30,369 nucleotides of DNA. Source: Pseudolysinimonas_A sp049651805 (GTDB lineage: Bacteria; Actinomycetota; Actinomycetes; Actinomycetales; Microbacteriaceae). How positions within the stretch are numbered: the first letter of the stretch is position 1; every line of letters begins with the position of its first letter. Below, in pieces: positions 29,693 through 30,369 of this stretch. Under the pieces are notes generated by a model. It saw only the letters and a list, made by a program, of their open reading frames with translations, ran no database searches and had not been told where the DNA came from. The stretch covers positions 1 through 30,369 of the forward strand of contig NZ_JBASCU010000034.1 of NCBI RefSeq assembly GCF_049651805.1. The letters are read 5' to 3'. The position numbers and the translations under genes are program-made.

Positions 29693-30369
29693 CTACTGCT
29701 TTCGCCGCAGTGGGTTCTTGCTGGTGAGTTCGATCGGCTTTCGGATGCCGGGTCCACCGGGTGGTGGATACATGAGCCATTTCCCGTTGGGGGTGTCGGG
29801 TGGTCGGATGGTCCAGCCCATGTTGTGGGTGAGCATGTGGTGGAAGCGGCACAGCAAGACCCCGTTTCGAATGTCGGTGGGGCCGCCGTTGTCCCATTCG
29901 AGGGCGTGGTGGGCTTCGCACCAGGAGGGGGGTCGGTCGCAGTCGGGGTGGGCGCAGCCGCCCCAGATCGCGGCGAGGGCGATGCGCTGCCGGGGGGTGA
30001 AGAGTCGCTGGGTGAGGCCGACGTCGATGGGGCCGCCGGGTTGGAAGATGACGGGGATGTAGCCGTCGGTGCAGGCGAGGCGTTCGACGGTGGCGATGGA
30101 GACGGCGACGGTTTGTCCTTCGAGGTGCCCGGCTCCTTCGCGCTTCTGGAGGTCGCGGGCGTCGACGTGGACTCTGACGGCCGGTTTGCGGGATCCGAAC
30201 AGTCGCCCGGGGTCGGCGGCTGCGGCGATGCGGACCATTTCCACGAGGGCGTCGTGGGTGAGTTGTTCGGTGGTGCGGGGGTCTTTCATGATGGCTTCGG
30301 CGCGGGCGCGTTCGGTGTCGTCGATGAAGCGGGGTCCGTTGCGGCGGGGGGCGGTGACGCAGTCGATCG
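29693..30369 (-). CDS. DUF222/HNH endonuclease family protein, C-terminal part only
   Basis: The 3' end of a gene entering from the right edge; 225 codons are visible and the start is outside. The first visible residues IDCVTAPRRNGPRF, followed by RARAEAIMKDPRTTEQLTHD, belong to the DUF222 (13E12-repeat-like) domain. Near the C-terminus is an HNH nuclease motif: CAHPDCDRPPSWCEAHHALE, then NGGPTDIRNGVLLCRFHH, with the four zinc-type cysteines/histidines and catalytic His-His intact. These proteins occur in many copies in actinobacterial genomes, and their role is not settled; mobile-element or DNA-processing links are suspected. The internal ATG at 30289 is not the real start, because the frame and homology continue upstream. 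Confidence 0.9.
   Translation of the reverse strand, partial: IDCVTAPRRNGPRFIDDTERARAEAIMKDPRTTEQLTHDALVEMVRIAAAADPGRLFGSRKPAVRVHVDARDLQKREGAGHLEGQTVAVSIATVERLACTDGYIPVIFQPGGPIDVGLTQRLFTPRQRIALAAIWGGCAHPDCDRPPSWCEAHHALEWDNGGPTDIRNGVLLCRFHHMLTHNMGWTIRPPDTPNGKWLMYPPPGGPGIRKPIELTSKNPLRRKQ

Noticed and set aside
1..30369. CRISPR arrays, tRNA or rRNA genes, insertion sequences, prophage genes
   Set aside because: No regularly spaced repeats, cloverleaf-like GTTCRANYC segments outside genes, transposase motifs or phage structural genes were found on either strand; nearly all sequence is taken up by assigned genes.

Overview
The window is a gene-dense, very GC-rich stretch (strong G/C third positions, many GTG starts, frequent ATGA/GTGA stop-start overlaps) from an actinobacterium, most likely a member of Microbacteriaceae. 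Supporting signs are the Mycobacterium-like bkd/acc gene order, a DUF222-HNH endonuclease at the right edge, leaderless-looking promoters (TANNNT 6-7 bases before the start codon) and GGTCGAGTA...TCGAGACC palindromic repeats. The genus cannot be decided by reading. No rRNA, tRNA, CRISPR, insertion sequence or origin was seen, and no gene-free stretch exceeds about 195 bases.

Bases 1-5990: a branched-chain amino acid catabolism operon on the minus strand, E1-alpha, E1-beta, lipoylated E2 (bkdABC), then the carboxyltransferase and the cut-off biotin carboxylase of an acyl-CoA (probably methylcrotonyl-CoA) carboxylase. All four junctions overlap by 4 bases. A divergent Lrp/AsnC regulator (bkdR) faces it across a 120-base region holding an inverted repeat.

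Bases 6015-7160: a lone haem/iron ABC binding lipoprotein (hmuT-like) behind an IdeR/DtxR-like iron box. Its probable permease and ATPase lie 20 kb away (27519-29335), in an operon led by a lipoate-protein ligase-like gene behind a second box with the same 10-base core.

Bases 7171-21946: an L-rhamnose island, bracketed by palindromic repeats (an inverted pair at 7171-7263, a single copy at 21906-21946). It holds kinase rhaB, the bifunctional aldolase/dehydrogenase rhaEW, a DeoR regulator, a LacI regulator, the ABC transporter rhaTPQS, an arabinose-isomerase-like enzyme, an ABM-domain protein, mutarotase rhaM, L-rhamnose isomerase rhaI and a second, closely related LacI regulator. Three near-identical operators (TGAAYCGNTTCA) sit at the two LacI-controlled intergenic regions. 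Proposed flow: import and anomer exchange (RhaSTPQ, RhaM), isomerisation (RhaI), phosphorylation (RhaB), cleavage to DHAP and lactaldehyde and oxidation of the latter (RhaEW). The AraA-like enzyme has no assigned step.

Bases 21977-25478: a three-gene operon of a circularly permuted ATP-grasp protein with a CAG-encoded polyglutamine tail, an alpha-E (DUF403) protein and a transglutaminase-like protein, a widespread but functionally unsettled cassette. An alpha/beta hydrolase follows (25550-26434).

Bases 26426-30369: the iron-box operon (lipoate ligase-like, haem permease, haem ATPase), a small membrane protein, a hairpin region, and a truncated DUF222-HNH endonuclease on the minus strand.
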